From Beta vulgaris subsp. vulgaris (taxonomy: Eukaryota; Streptophyta; Magnoliopsida; Caryophyllales; Amaranthaceae), in contig NC_079207.1 in the NCBI RefSeq assembly GCF_026745355.1, forward strand, positions 8,535,238 to 8,599,237: a stretch of DNA of 64,000 bases, written 5' to 3'. Position numbers and translations under genes: made by a program. Below are positions 46,206 through 58,935 of the stretch, one piece after another (position 1 is the stretch's first letter; every line of letters starts with the position of its first letter). The notes beneath the pieces are model-generated. The model worked only from the letters and a program-made list of their open reading frames with translations. It made no database searches and was not told the DNA's origin.

Positions 46206-48639
46206 CTAGTGCCTCTGAAAGCCACCTTTGTTTCTTCCAAAGAAGGCATTCCTGGGTTTTGGTATCTCGTGGATGTCCATCACTTGGATTGTTCTTTGCT
46301 TTTTGGCTTCAACAAAGACAAACCAAAATGCAAAGAAAAAGCATATACATCAGTATGGCAACGAAAAACACGTACTAATAATTGTTAAATCAAAATTGAA
46401 TGGTGTTTTTGTCAAGCGTCAAACCATTTTGAGCTTCTTGGTAGTTCTCCTGAAGCCGTTTCCTAGCAGAAGCCAGCCTGTCTGCGTCCGCTTGCACCTG
46501 TTTTTGCCTCTGCATCATCCCAATGGAAGTTTTCCATTAAAAACTTATGAGAAAACTTCTCCAGCTCAGTTCCTCAAAAGTGAATATTAGAATGCAAACA
46601 GAAAGCTTTCAACAAGCTTTGATCATTTCAAAACCATTTCCAAAGACTTGTCTCCTGAAAACAACAGATTTCAGTAGGATAATGGATCAAATTCTCTGAA
46701 GTGGAAAGGCCATTAGCTAACAAGACCCTGTTCTTCCATAATACTAACTTAATTCCGGTAAAACATAAAATTTTCAACCACGCCCGAGAAAGAAGATGAA
46801 ATGTTGGTCGAGCATTTACCTTATATTATTTTTCATACAGTTTCCGCTATACCCTCTATAAACATCCAAATTTCAGAAAAATATTTTGATGAAAGTCTAC
46901 AACTTCATTGCTGTGCGAAATCAGTTGAGTTAACAACAGTCTTCAAATTCAGAGTAAAGTCAAATTTGAGATTTTGGAAAATGCTGATTGTGTCAGGAAA
47001 ACCAAAAAGGGTTATTTTGAAATTACTAGTTGCACTAATTTTCTCATCAGCCAAGAAGCAAATTAAAATCTTAAAAAGGTGTACATTGGGTGGAGGAGCT
47101 GATGCTGGAGAAGCACTCTTCATGGGCTTAGCCGGAGGGTCTCTCCGGGGAGGGGGGAGAGGAGCTTTTCGCTTAGGTTCCAACTCCGAATTGTTCTTAT
47201 CGGATCCCGAACTTCCATCTGTTCAGAAATGGAATTCAAGAAACCATATGAATTAACAGAACATCAACCACACACAACAAACTAGTGTATGTTAGCCTTT
47301 GGAGAATCAGATTCTCTTCTTACTGTGTGGATTTGGAGAGTAAGCAAAATCAGGAACCTGTAAAGAGAAAACAACAAACTAAGAATCTTGCATAAAGAAA
47401 AAATAAAAAAAGAAGCAAAGAAAGCTTTTCAGCATATTCATCTTCTTCATTGCAAAAGAAAAATATACCTGATTGTGATTACCGTTTTGGTGATTCCTTG
47501 AAACAGTTTGCAACGGCGAGTCTCCATCAGCTGAAGCCCATAATTTACAGTCATACATTACAAAGCAAAGAAAAAGATTCAGCAAAAGGATAAATTCACA
47601 ATTTATTTTCGCCTCCGAAAAACGATTCCAGAATTATAATCTAAATCAAACTAAAAGAAGGAAGAGAGAGACCAATAAGATTACTAGAAGATTGGACTTC
47701 ACCAGGTGTGTTTGACCTAACCCATTCATCAACCAAATCCTTCCATTTTCTACCATGAAAAGAAACACACAAAACCATCAAAATCAACAACTACATAACT
47801 ACTTTTTCTTTTCATTTAAAACATCAAACTTGTTTCACCACTTCGAAGTAACCCAAGTTTGATCAAAATCAGAACCTGACAAGCAGCTTGACTAATCTCC
47901 GAACATCGCCAGACGGGTGTTTCCTCAAATGGTTCACATGCCTTCCAATATCAGTTTCCTTCATAATCAATCACCATAAACTTGAGAATCTACAAAGTAT
48001 ATAATTCTAATGCAATTACTCTAACATTAGCTTAACACTAACCTTAAGAGCTTTGAATGTGATATCCATATCAGCTAAACTTTGAAGCAAATCAACCACT
48101 GAATCCTCAGACTACAATTAAACAAAAAATCACATATTCATGTCACAAATTCACAATAAAACCAATCAATTCAGAAACCTAACAACACTACTAATTAACA
48201 TAAATCAACAAAGAACAACAACCTGATGAGGATCTTCAATCTGTTCTTTAATAGATAAAACTCTTCTGAGCTCATCATCTTCATCTTCCTCATCCAGATT
48301 CTCAACAAACCTTCTATTCTGCTCCTGTTCCTGCCCCTCCTCCTCCTCATCATCGCCACCACCGATCGAAACCGGAGTCGAAGGCGAAACAGATTTATTG
48401 GGCACAATCTCATTCTCAGTCCCAAAAACAGCATCAACCACAGCATTTGTGGCAAACCCATTAGAAGGTGGTCTTTCATAGTTATGACAATTTGTGTATA
48501 ATTTCTCAACAATACCATCTCTCCTAACTTTAAGTTCATCCCTATATTCCAATGATGCTACTTTTATTGCAGTTTCTATTAACCCCCATATATCCACCCC
48601 AGAATTCCCCAAAATCATTCTGAAATCATCCAAATCCAT
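46206..48639 (-). CDS. MED26C: Mediator subunit 26c-like protein (TFIIS N-terminal / LW domain)
   Basis: Nine exons on the minus strand join in frame to 353 residues: 48639-48223, 48111-48043, 47958-47876, 47749-47673, 47530-47469, 47357-47324, 47218-47085, 46509-46425 and 46306-46206. All have GT donors and AG acceptors; the exon 7 donor AAT/GTACAC is the least typical. The protein starts [20 protein letters not shown], a segment well conserved in plant MED26-like proteins. An acidic stretch (about 95-125) follows. The LW / TFIIS N domain, a four-helix bundle, spans about 126-205 with [20 protein letters not shown], then [14 protein letters not shown], then [11 protein letters not shown] basic proline-rich part and [20 protein letters not shown], then [15 protein letters not shown], close the protein. 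In the nucleus MED26 couples Mediator to elongation factors. The LW domain is shared with TFIIS and IWS1, but the N and C termini favour MED26c. A LINE lies upstream. Confidence 0.92.
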
Positions 48640-49231
48640 CCTAAAAACACTCTATTTACACAATTAACAAACCAAATCAAAACAACCCAAAAAAATTAAA
48701 AATCCTTACTTTCTCACTTTATTAACAATACCCAATACTTCTGCAAAAACAACAATAAACAGATCTACAAAATCAAAACACACACAAAAAAAGACAAATA
48801 TTTATAAAAACAAAACATGAAATTAATGATTACCTGTAGATCTGACTTTGAAGTTGTTCTTAAAACATGATAAAAATCAAAACTTTTTATGAGAGACCTC
48901 CTTTCTTCGCTTCTAATGGGTCTTCTTTGTTTGCTTTTGCAGGAAAATTTTGCTATAGAAATTTTGACATAATTGGGTTTTTATTTAATTAATTTGTAGA
49001 AGTATATATTAATATAACTATTGAATTTGTATTGGGTTGTACTTGTATACTTATACTAACTAATAATCTAATGCAGTGTGATTTATGATGAAGAATACTA
49101 CTATATAATAATTATTATTATAATAACAATAATAGTACAATTATATGCTTAAACTCGGGAAAAAAAAGAAAGAAGCAAACTTTTTTTTGTGAAGAAGATG
49201 AAGAATAAGATTTTGATGAGTTTTATTAATT
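48640..49231 (-). promoter_or_regulatory. Upstream region of the MED26c-like gene
   Basis: This contains the 5' leader and presumably the promoter. A possible leader intron with acceptor-like CAG near 48845 was not resolved. No clear TATA box was chosen. Confidence 0.35.
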
Positions 49232-49243
49232 TTAAGAAAATTC

Positions 49244-49283
<40 letters not shown>
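49232..49283. repeat. (TTTC)n microsatellite
   Basis: About eleven TTTC units on the plus strand, some 600 bp upstream of the MED26c-like start codon. Confidence 0.9.
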
Positions 49284-49505
49284 TTTTGTGGGATTTGTGT
49301 GTCTGTGGGTGCCAGTGGGAGAGCCCAAGAGACAGAATTCTAGGGGGGCTGTTTGGATTTTTTGTCAGATTGTATGAGGGGGGAATAATTAGGACTTTAG
49401 GTCTCCCATTTTTCTTTCTTTTTTTAGGTGTTTTTTTTTCAACCTTCTTCTTGTTTTTGAATGAGTTATATTACTTACTCTTATATATGTGGGATATTGG
49501 TAGCA

Positions 49506-52500
49506 TTTTTTTTTTTTTTTTTGGACATCAGTAAAATGTATATTAATAAAACAAAAGCAATTAAATACGAAGTAACGGTAGATGGCCCTTCCTGACATGT
49601 GTTGCTAGATCGTGAGCCTTTTGAACCTGTAACCGAGAGACCTTGGTAATCCTACACCATACAAATTCCTGGGCAATCAAACGAATATCACGGAGTGTCC
49701 AAGTAATCGAAATGGGAGATGCCAGTGGTTTTAATAAACTTCGGACGATAATTTCGGAATCCGTGTACAAGGATATTTGTTGAAAACCTTGACCTTGTGC
49801 CCAAAGCAAGGCCTGAAGACATGCCTTAGCTTCTGTGAGGAGCGCAGAATCTGCATGAATACAAGTCCTTCTCCTGTCTGAATCTGATTGTTAGCAGTCT
49901 CAGCCACCCAAGCAATACCTGCCAAGGTCGACGTAGAAACCCACGACCCATCCACTTGAATTTGTAGTTGCGGACCCCTCGAAAGGAGGAACCAAAATGT
50001 ACCATAAGGAATTCTGGTGGTCCAGGACCTTCTTCGATCATTTGAGGAGAAAACATCGGCCTAGCCAGAAATGTTATATGTTGCTGTCTGACCTGTTGTG
50101 TAAGGACATGTAAACTATCTCCATCAGGCGTGATATTATTAAAAACCAAATTATTCCTACACTGCCAAATCGTCCACAGTGTGGCAATGAAAACCGGAAT
50201 ACGATCCCCCAAATACCCATCCGTACGATAGAAATATAAAATCCATGCAAGAAGCCATTCTCTAAAGGGAACGTAACTAACTAAGTTCGAAATAATACCC
50301 AACTGACTGGTCCGCCAGGCAGTAGTAGCTAGGGGGCACATTCTGAATAGATGTTGGCAGGTCTCGGATTCCATCTCACAACAAGGACAGTCACTCGGGA
50401 CTGACAGCCCCCGAGCTGACAGATTAGCAACTGTTGCTAAACTGTTATGCCAAAGTTTCCATAGAAAAATCTTCCACTTAGGCATGATGCGCAATCCCCA
50501 TAAAATCCGAAAAAATTTCGAATTTAGAGGAGGTGTCATGCTGCAGATGTCAATTTGTCGCGAAAGTAAATAGTAGGTAGACTTAGTAGTGTATTTACCC
50601 GAAGCTGTGTGAGGCCAATACGGAAAGTCACACTGAGTTGCCAGACTTGGTAATTCTAACCCTCGGATAGCGCCTATCGTTTCTGTAGTGAATAGAGAAG
50701 TAATTCTGGGAATATTCCAAGCTTGCTGAAGCGGTAAAATGAGGGACCCAACAGTGACAGCAGCTGTTGTTCGCAGTGTTATCCGATCACGGAATATCGG
50801 TATTTGTCCATTGACCCATCGATTCTGACCAGCCCGTAGAGTTGAATTAGACCCAATTTTCCAAGCATAATTATCAGTAAGGATCCTTTCAGCCTGATTT
50901 AAACTCCGCGCGCCCCAAGAACTCTGTCCTTTTAAGGAATGTAACATAGAAATATGCGAAGTAGGATGTAGGGAATTTGATGCAAAGACTTGGCTGACTA
51001 GTAACTTCGAATTCCGATGAATACGCCATACTTTTTTCATCAGCAATGCACGGTTATGATTCGTAACACTACGTAGTCCGAGTCCCCCAACACCTTTAGG
51101 CATATGCAGACAATCTTTCCGTCGCCAAGCAATTCCTTTCCCTGAAGGTTTGGCCCAAAAAAATCTCGATACCATGGCATCCACCTTGTTAGCAATGGTT
51201 GTTGGAAGCAAAAACACAGAGAGTATGTGAGCAATTGAAGCAATGAGAACCGAGTTGATAAGAATCAGCTTGCCAGCTTGTGATAAGGGGTATGACTCCA
51301 TGCAGTAATACGTTGTGAGATTTTATCCAGTAAATAAGTGAAATGCTGAGTCTTTTTCCCCTGAATATCCACTGGTGTACCAAGATATGTTCCCATAGAA
51401 CTTGTAGCCTCCAATTTGAGAATACTTTTATACTCAGTGAGCAGCCCTTGAGGAATATTAGGACTAAATTTCACATATGACTTGGTGAGACTTATCATTT
51501 GACCCGATATCAAGCAGAAACATGCGAGGATTCTTGAAACTTTCGTACAAGAAGCAGTAGTAGCCTTAAAGAAAAGAAGAGCATCATCAGCAAAAAAAAA
51601 AAGGGAAATAGGAGGCGCATACCTGTGTGCTTTAATACCATCAAAGTGCCGAATATCTGTGGCTTGTGTTAACATACGGGACAAGATATCCATACAGAAC
51701 AAAAACAAATATGGGGAAATAGGATCCCCCTGCCTTAGCCCACATTGAGGAGTGAAGGCCTCTGAAACCTGTCCATTGACTAGAATTCGATATGTGACAG
51801 TAGAGATGCATTGTTTAATCAATCGTAACCAATGTTCAGGAAACCCATATGCTCTGAGAACTCTTAAAAGAAACACCCAGTTAACACGATCATAGGCCTT
51901 ATTCATGTCTAGTTTAATCCCTCCAAGATGTACATTCCCACGACGATGTTTATTGATGACGTGAGTGAGCTCATGACTAATCAAAATGTTATCGTCCATA
52001 TGCCGTCCCGGAATAAAGGCACTTTGATATTCACTGATCAGGTCCTGTAACAATGGCCGTAATCTGTTTACCAGACATTTTGACGCACATTTGTAAATGG
52101 TGTTGCATAAACTAATCGGCCGAAATTGAGTAACCTCTTCCGGATTAGGACCTTTAATTAGGTAGTAAGACAATAAGCGATTGGTTCCATTCCCACAGAA
52201 TGAATCCCGTGGTAAGAAATCGACTAACCGCCTGGAATACCGGTACCTCTAGCAAGCCCCAGTGCGTTTTGAAAAATTCTGCTGTAGAACCGTCTAACCC
52301 TGGAGACTTAGCATTCCCAATTCCAAACATGGCATCATGAATTTCTAATTCTGAAAAAGGAATAAGGAGTTGTTGTTGCTGGATAGCAGAAAGTTGTGGA
52401 AGATTTAGTTCCCGAAGCAGCAATCCAATATTTTCATCATACGCTGGATCAGACTCCGTAAAAGGTGAAGGTATGTAAGCCTTTTTAAAATGTCGCAAGA

Positions 52501-53147
52501 TTTCAATGGAGATAGCATGAACATCATCAGTCCAATCACCCTCCGCAGTTTTGAGGAGATAAATGTAAGCCGAACGTTGTTTCTGTTTCAATTTATTAAA
52601 AAAGAACTTAGTAGAGAGTTCACCATCCTGAAGAAACTTATCCTTAGAACGTTGCGACCAGTAAGTATGAGCCAAATTAGCCTGACGCATTAACTGTTGT
52701 CGTTGACTCATAAAATCATTTCCTTGCTGAAGGTTATCAATAGGCACAGCGCAAGTAGTTAATTGTGCAGAAATATCCTTCCAATCAATACCCCATACTA
52801 CCTTGTGATCCAAACACCATCTCTTTAGATCTTGACGTAATAATGAAAGATGTTTGGTAAAACAGTACATAGAAGATCCTGCAATGGCCCTTTTCCACAC
52901 AGAGGTGATAATATTCGGAATATCTGAATGTGTAAGGCACCAATTTTCAAACTGGTAGGGTCGCCGCCGAGGGATAAATGGTGGCGCTGACTGGTAAAAA
53001 ATTGCGGAGTGATCAGAATGGAGGATTGGAAAATGTTTCACATAACTAAGCGGATATTTATCAATCCATGCTGGCGACCCATATGTACGATCAAGACGCT
53101 CAAGAATCAAACCTGACCCATATGCTAATCCTTGATTTTGTGTTGCA
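49506..53147 (-). pseudogene. 5'-truncated LINE (non-LTR retrotransposon) with broken ORF2
   Basis: Minus strand, ending in a poly(A) tail (T run at 49506-49522). The 5' end at about 53147 lies inside the last part of the endonuclease domain (LILERLDRTYGSPAW). The reverse transcriptase follows, with YQSAFIPGRHMDDNILI, KAYDRVNW, GLRQGDPISPYLF and the catalytic FADD (all within 52173-51265). Next comes the zf-RVT zinc-finger region with WKIFLWKLWHNSLATVANL and CPCCEMESETCQHLF. Last is an RNase H-like domain with VDGSWVS, ACLQALLWAQGQ and SLYTDSEIIV, stopping at 49561. The reading frame changes near 52165, 51285, 49985 and 49860, so ORF2 is inactive. A clean target duplication was not found. Confidence 0.93.
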
Positions 53148-54570
53148 TATTAGGTAAGCTACCTAATATCGATATTATTCTCCCGTTTCATAATATAGTT
53201 GCTTACGTTTTATTTTGGATGTCCCAAAATATTATGTCTACTCCATTTTATATTAATTTGTTTTGATTAAATTATCGTCAATTTTTACACAAATTTCTAA
53301 AAATATTTTTGCATTTCTCTCAAAATATTTGCTCATATTTATTGTTATACACCAAGAAAAATTTATTGCTTTTTTTTGAAGGAAAAAGAAAAGGAGATTG
53401 ATTGAGTGACCCTAAGGGTTGCCAACCCTCTTATTACTAGTCTTACTGTCTTACATGCACGTCATGCGTACGATAATGTGTGATAGTATATGAAGTAGAA
53501 ATAAAATTAATCGGGTAGAAAAATTGTCTTTTAGGGTCATCGAGTTGTACCACTTTTGCTTTGATTCCGTTACGAACTTCATTCTCCAGTCTGGCTCTTT
53601 CTCCTCAATCGGGGGGAATGCTCTTCTTAACATCTTTCGCTACCTTTCGAGTTGCATAATAGGTCTTGCTTCCTTAAATGGAGTTTACATCTTGTTTTCT
53701 CAAAAAACTGATGTTTAGTTTAAATGTCGTCCTACTTTCCCCCCTTTTTTCATTCAAATGAAATAGTTAGTTATCTCCCTAATTTTTTTTTTTATTTCTT
53801 TTTCTATTTTTTGGTGTCCTCCATGTGTTGTCTTATATAATAGACTAGCCTTACATGCACGCAGTGCGATAGCGTATTGTAGCATATGAAGTTGAAAATG
53901 AAATTAATTTGGTAGAAAAACTGTCTTTATATTTTTTTTTCTCAAATAACTGATGTTTAGTTTAAATGTCTTACTTTCCCCCCTTTTTCATTCAAAATGA
54001 AATGGTTAGTTATCTCCTTCTTTTTTTTCTTTTATTCCTTTTTTTATTTTTTGGTGTCCCCCTTGTGTTGCCTTATAGAATAGAGATATTGAATTTTCAT
54101 TGGTTAGAAATACATTAAAACATTACTTTTATATCTCTTCTCTCCTTATTTATTACATACATATCAATATATTATTCTTATGTGTCTAAGAGGATTGGCA
54201 ACCCTAAGGGTTACTCGAACATTTTTCAAAAGAAAATAAAGGGAGTAGTTTCAAGATAAAGGTACTTTATTAAAAAAAAATTGAAAATCCTACTACTTCC
54301 TCCAATATCCTTAATTTCCATGAAAAGAAAGAAGCAGTAAGCATTATATATTATGAGACGGATGGAGTAATATGTTGAAATGTGTTCCTAAATAAGGAAC
54401 TACGACACTTTATACTATCCCTTAGAGTGTTTTTCATGTAGTCCACATACAATTAAAAGAAATTAGAAAATGCATTATATAAATATAATTTTCGATTTTA
54501 TTATTTTAAATTAAATATTAATATATAAAAATTATAATTAAGCAGGACATAGCCTAGACCTAAATACTAG
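53148..54570. repeat. Composite of MITE and Helitron-like relics
   Basis: A Stowaway-like left end (CTCCCGTTTCATAATATAG, 53181) pairs with a right end at about 54350-54368 (TATTATGAGACGGATGGAG), with other repeats between. Inside, inverted blocks with GTTGCCAACCCTCT (53416) and AGAGGATTGGCAACCCT (54189) enclose two direct copies of ACTGATGTTTAGTTTAAATG (53706 and 53948). Those are separated by TTACATGCACGCAGTGCGAT. The right edge has CAGGACATAGCCTAGACC, AAATA, CTAG (54570), a Helitron-like 3' end. The 60- and 64-codon frames here are repeat-derived. No gene. Confidence 0.5.
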
Positions 54571-54900
54571 TTGTCTCTTATATCAAGGGGAAAAAAAAAT
54601 ACTTCCTTTATGAATTATATTCATATAAAAGTAATAGATAGAGTAGTTAAATGGATAAAGAAGGGAGGAGGAGGGAGTAAGGTTAAAAGGCGTAAAAGTT
54701 ATTGAATGTTCTCTAGATAGTGACTTAAGATAAACTTAGCTCAATATAAATGGTGAGGCTAGAAGAATTAAGATATGAAAAATTTTCAATATTTGATTCT
54801 AAATGGTCCAATTCAACCCAATTATTGACTAGTCCTTTTGGAACATTTCTTTTTCCAAATTTATAGATGAAATTTGAATAGTAAGCATACCCTTATTTAA
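54571..54900. other. Intergenic, no gene
   Basis: Nothing recognised. Confidence 0.4.
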
Positions 54901-55126
54901 GGGCTTTCTCTTCGACATAAATCAATTGATCCGAGATAAATTGATTATAACTGAACTGAACTAAATTGAATTGAACTGTTTGCAACTGAACTAAACTAAA
55001 TTGAATTAAATTAAGTTATAACTAATAGAAATGATAAGTTGAACTGATTGCAACTGATTTGAACTTATTGCAATTGAACTGAATTGAACTAAACTGAACT
55101 GAAAATAAGTTGGGGAGAACATGTCC
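54901..55126. mobile_element. Tourist-like MITE with ACTGAA core
   Basis: The ends GGGCTTTCTCTTCGAC and GTTGGGGAGAACATGTCC surround a long run of AACTGAACTGAATTGAA-like pentamers. It belongs to the same family as the elements at 3521 and 31624. Confidence 0.65.
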
Positions 55127-55158
55127 TATGTCATATAGAACATAATAGTATTGCCTCA

Positions 55159-55362
55159 TATTGCCTCTGTTTTTTTAGTTACTCATTTCCTTTGAGTATA
55201 CTTGTCAATGCTCTATTACAGACCCTTGCATTGAGACAAATATAATAAGATCTCACTTGACTATATTTTTTCTTATATAAAATGATGAAAAAGTTTGTCA
55301 ATGTTGGTTTCTAAATTGTACCTAAATGTCAATTGATGCAACTAGAATAACAAAAAAAAGTA
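55159..55362. mobile_element. Stowaway-like MITE, decayed
   Basis: The left end TTGCCTCTGTTTTTTTAGTT is only partly matched by the right end AACTAGAATAACAAAAAAAAG. The ends are eroded. Confidence 0.45.
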
Positions 55363-56084
55363 CTTTCTACAATTCTTTTAAAATGATTAACTTTCCTTAT
55401 TTGAAAATGTCGAGATAAGTGACTAGTTTAATCTCTAAATGGCAAAAAAAATGACACCAACTTCCATTGTTAATTAATTCACCTACTTATTTCATTCAAT
55501 ACTAATATTTGATTGTTTAAACAAAATGTTCGAACTTTCTCTCTTTATCCTCTTTGATTTTCACACATATTTTCTCTCAATCACTTTAAAAAAATAGAGA
55601 AAATATATTTTATTTTGTACTTTTATGTTTTTAAATCTATAAATATTATATACAAAGACCAGATATAATTTCAAATTGTTATTCTTGTCCTTTCCTCTCC
55701 TTTAAACAAGAATTACCAAATAAACTACAGTAGTTAGCACCCAAAATATGTTTAAGGATATGCCGATATGATATCATGGCGACGTATACATCTCTATGCT
55801 GTAGTTTCAAATCCAATCAAAATTTTGTAATGTCCGTAGTACCAACTTGATGGATGTCCGAGTTTGCCATGCAAAAGAACACATGTATGATGTATATGTT
55901 ATGCTAGAATTAGATTTATTATCTGCTATGTCATCGTACTGAAACAATACATTCCACAGCATGATTTTGTTACATAATTACATATAAATCCATCGTTACT
56001 ACCATCACATACCAATTATGGATCGTAACTCCAATAGAAAATGTTTAGCATACATCTAAAGATTAAAGTAGCTACCAAGGATGT
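55363..56084. other. Intergenic, no gene
   Basis: Nothing recognised. Confidence 0.4.
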
Positions 56085-56200
56085 CTTGGCATAGTGTAGT
56101 TAAAATTGAGGTATTGTAAATGATAGGTTACAAGTTTGAATCCTCCCTCTCCTTCTTCGTAATGTGTATAGTCTTCGTGGCTCATATGGATTAAAAAAAA
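56085..56200 (+). mobile_element. tRNA-derived SINE, family A
   Basis: TTGGCATAGTGTAGTTAAA (A box), GGTTACAAGTTTGAATCCTC (B box), CT-rich body, TTCGTGGCTCATATGGATT, then eight A's. This is the clearest copy of the family in the window. Confidence 0.8.
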
Positions 56201-56775
56201 GGACTAAAGTAGCTAGGGTTAAACCTGATCACTGGATCGGATATTGTAGCCAAGAGACAGAGTGGCAGATCTATAACTAATATATAGCGGTGTCACTTAT
56301 ACTGCTGACTGCTGCAGACAAACGTTATACATATTGCTATGTCAGATACTTTTAATTGATTTATCCATTTTCGTAATGCTTTAGAGATTTTTTCCTATCA
56401 AGTGGGTGCAAGTTCCCCCTTACTTCTAAAGTGGATCCGCCACTGCCAAGAGAATATAAGAGTTTAGTCAGGTCAAAAAGATTTTTGTAGGATTGGGTTT
56501 CTAACAAAGAAAACCTTTGTTGGACTGTATCAATTGAATGGTAGGCCAATAATTTTATAAGTGAGGAAAAATATGGCTAAAGGATTATACTTGTGGTAAA
56601 GTTTTTTTACATGAGTGCATTTGTGTTTCTCTTATCCCTTATCTTATCTACTTATGCTTACATTTACAGGAGTGCATTTGTGTTTCTCTTATCCTCTATC
56701 TACTTACTGTTACATTGATATGCATCGTTCTGCTCTGAGTCCCAGTTAATACGTCCAGTTTCCAAGTCTTCCTAG
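56201..56775. other. Intergenic, no gene
   Basis: A local duplication of GAGTGCATTTGTGTTTCTCT occurs at about 56614 and 56672. No coding sequence. Confidence 0.4.
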
Positions 56776-57324
56776 TAGGGGTGAGCATAACCGGGTACTC
56801 AGTAGAATTTCATAGACCCGGACCCAGTGGATATTAAAAATGTGGAATTGAAATTGGTCAAACCGGGTCCTAAATTTTCGGACCCAGACCCGGACCCGAT
56901 GGGTACCAAGTCCATAACTGGGTACCCAGTTGTAAGTTTAACAACATACTAAGATGGGCCAATTGAGCTGTAAAATTTTTTAAAAAAAATTAAATGGACC
57001 TAAAGGCCTACTAAGTACTAACTTTTTACTTAACAACTATTATCCTATTACCAATTCTATATGAGTACATGAAAAAAACCAATTCTAAGTACCGGGTACC
57101 TGGTCCTAGACCCGCTTCAACTAGGTACCCAGAGCTGGAACCGGTCAAACTGATACCCACCAGGTACTGGGTCCGAAAAATTTTTACCCATAATTGAAAC
57201 CAGATGCAACTGGGTCCAATTTTTTGGACCCAGACCCGGACCCAGTTGGACCCGGACCGGGTCCTGACCCGGCGGGTCCATGCCAGGACCGGGTCTGGGT
57301 ACTCGGAATTTCTGCTCACCCCTA
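56776..57324. mobile_element. hAT MITE with GGACCCGG-rich core
   Basis: It starts TAGGGGTGAGCA and ends TGCTCACCCCTA, with an exact 8-bp duplication CTTCCTAG at 56768-56775 and 57325-57332. The core consists of GGGTACC, GGACCCGGACCC and complementary words, so the element folds on itself. A 97-codon minus-strand frame is open through it only because of this composition. No transposase. Confidence 0.93.
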
Positions 57325-57332
57325 CTTCCTAG

Positions 57333-57734
57333 TGCCTAAGGTGTACCTCTTTCTAAAATTATAATACTCCCTTTACTCTATATTTTTCACTTTATCAAAA
57401 TTTGTATTTTTTTTTTTTGTATTGATGTATTACTTTTTGTCTTTTTCTAGGTGAGACATTAATTTTTTTAAAAACACATGTCTTATATGAAATATAGGCT
57501 TATCACAATACTTTAAGGACAAACTAATCTTATCAAACATAGGGTATATATATGTTGTCTACATGTCTTCTAATTTTAGCAAATTCCCAAATGATACGGT
57601 CTCAATTTTAGACAAGACGACTTCTTTTAAACCAACTTAATCTATAGACTATAGTTCTATACTAATATAGGTGTGCAACAACAACAAAAACAATAAAATT
57701 ATTATAGTCTCATAGTCTGTTTTCCTTAATACCA
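57333..57734. other. Intergenic, no gene
   Basis: An isolated Stowaway-like end (CTCCCTTTACTCTATATTTT) is at about 57367, without a certain partner. Confidence 0.35.
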
Positions 57735-57850
57735 AAGATAATCTTGGTCTATTGGTTAATATTGAGATGCTGTGAACGATAGGTTACAAGTTTAAATTCT
57801 CCTTCCTTTCCTTGTACTTTATACTGCTTTCGTGATTCATATTAAAAAAA
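57735..57850 (+). mobile_element. tRNA-derived SINE, family A
   Basis: TTGGTCTATTGGTTAATATTG (A box), GATAGGTTACAAGTTTAAATT (decayed B box), then TTTCGTGATTCATATTAAAA. Confidence 0.7.
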
Positions 57851-58668
57851 TAGTTTGTTTCCGTTAATTTTACTAATTGCCAAATAAACATCACAGCACA
57901 GCACCTGTGAAAATCGGAAGACAAGGGCATGCAATGATGCAAATCGTGCTCTAGTTTCAGAAAAAGCTCGACTCTGTGCCAGAAACATTTTTGCAATGTC
58001 TACAAGTTTAGGTTTTATTTTCAAAGTTCAAACATGAAATCAAAGCCCAATATAAACGGATGTCAACATCAATCCAACTAAGATTTGTGGTCCAAAATTG
58101 TCAAATGGACTTTTAAAATCCACTCTTTGAATATATGATTACTTTTTTGAAAGAAAAAAATAGTATTTTTTACAAGATATACATACATGTCAATTGTCTT
58201 ATTAGCGTTTTTTTTTTCAATTAGTTATTAATTAATGTAACAAAAAATTGATTTGAACAAACATTTAAATTTTCTTAAATTGTTTTTATATATGTTTTTC
58301 TTACATTAATGTTTTGTTGGTTCTTTTACTTATTTGTTTATCACTATTTAAGTATAGTATTGAGAGAAGGAAATATAAAGGAGAAGAAAGCTTATGCTCA
58401 AATAAAGTGGAAGATTTAACATATTAGTAAAAATTATAATAATTGAATAATAATAAAGTACTCAGTTAGACGAATCAAACAAGACCCCACATGACTATTT
58501 TTTTCTTATATATTGAGAAAAATATGAAAGATTCTCTCTAATTGTGAATAGTGTCAAGATTCTAAGTGAGCAAGTTAAAAAAAATTATATAGAGGGAGTA
58601 CTATAATAGAGATCTAGCACTATGTGAGTATTTCTTTAAGATTAGGAGTATATAATTTAAGCATAATA
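57851..58668. other. Intergenic, no gene
   Basis: Overlapping 60-70-codon minus-strand frames at 57784-58024 match nothing known. A lone Stowaway right end (TAGAGGGAG) is at about 58587-58595. Confidence 0.35.
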
Positions 58669-58935
58669 CTCCATCAGCTCCATAATATAGTGTGCTTGTT
58701 TTTTTTTTTTTTTACACGGTCTCCAAAATGAACATTTGACCTTTGATATCTTCAATTCCTTATTAATAAAAAAAATATAAAAAGTTGATATTATGAAACT
58801 ATATATTGAAACAAATCTAACAAGATCCAACATGAGTATGTTTTCTGATATATATTAATGAGAATATTTATTCCCAAATTTTAATCTTTGACCCACCTAA
58901 AATGAAATAGACGCTATATTACAGCACAAATGGAG
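58669..58935. mobile_element. Stowaway-like MITE
   Basis: The ends CTCCATCAGCTCCATAATAT and ATATTACAGCACAAATGGAG are flanked by TA. Confidence 0.75.

Noticed and set aside
52490..52693. 67-codon plus-strand frame
   Set aside because: It is the antisense shadow of the LINE reverse transcriptase region.
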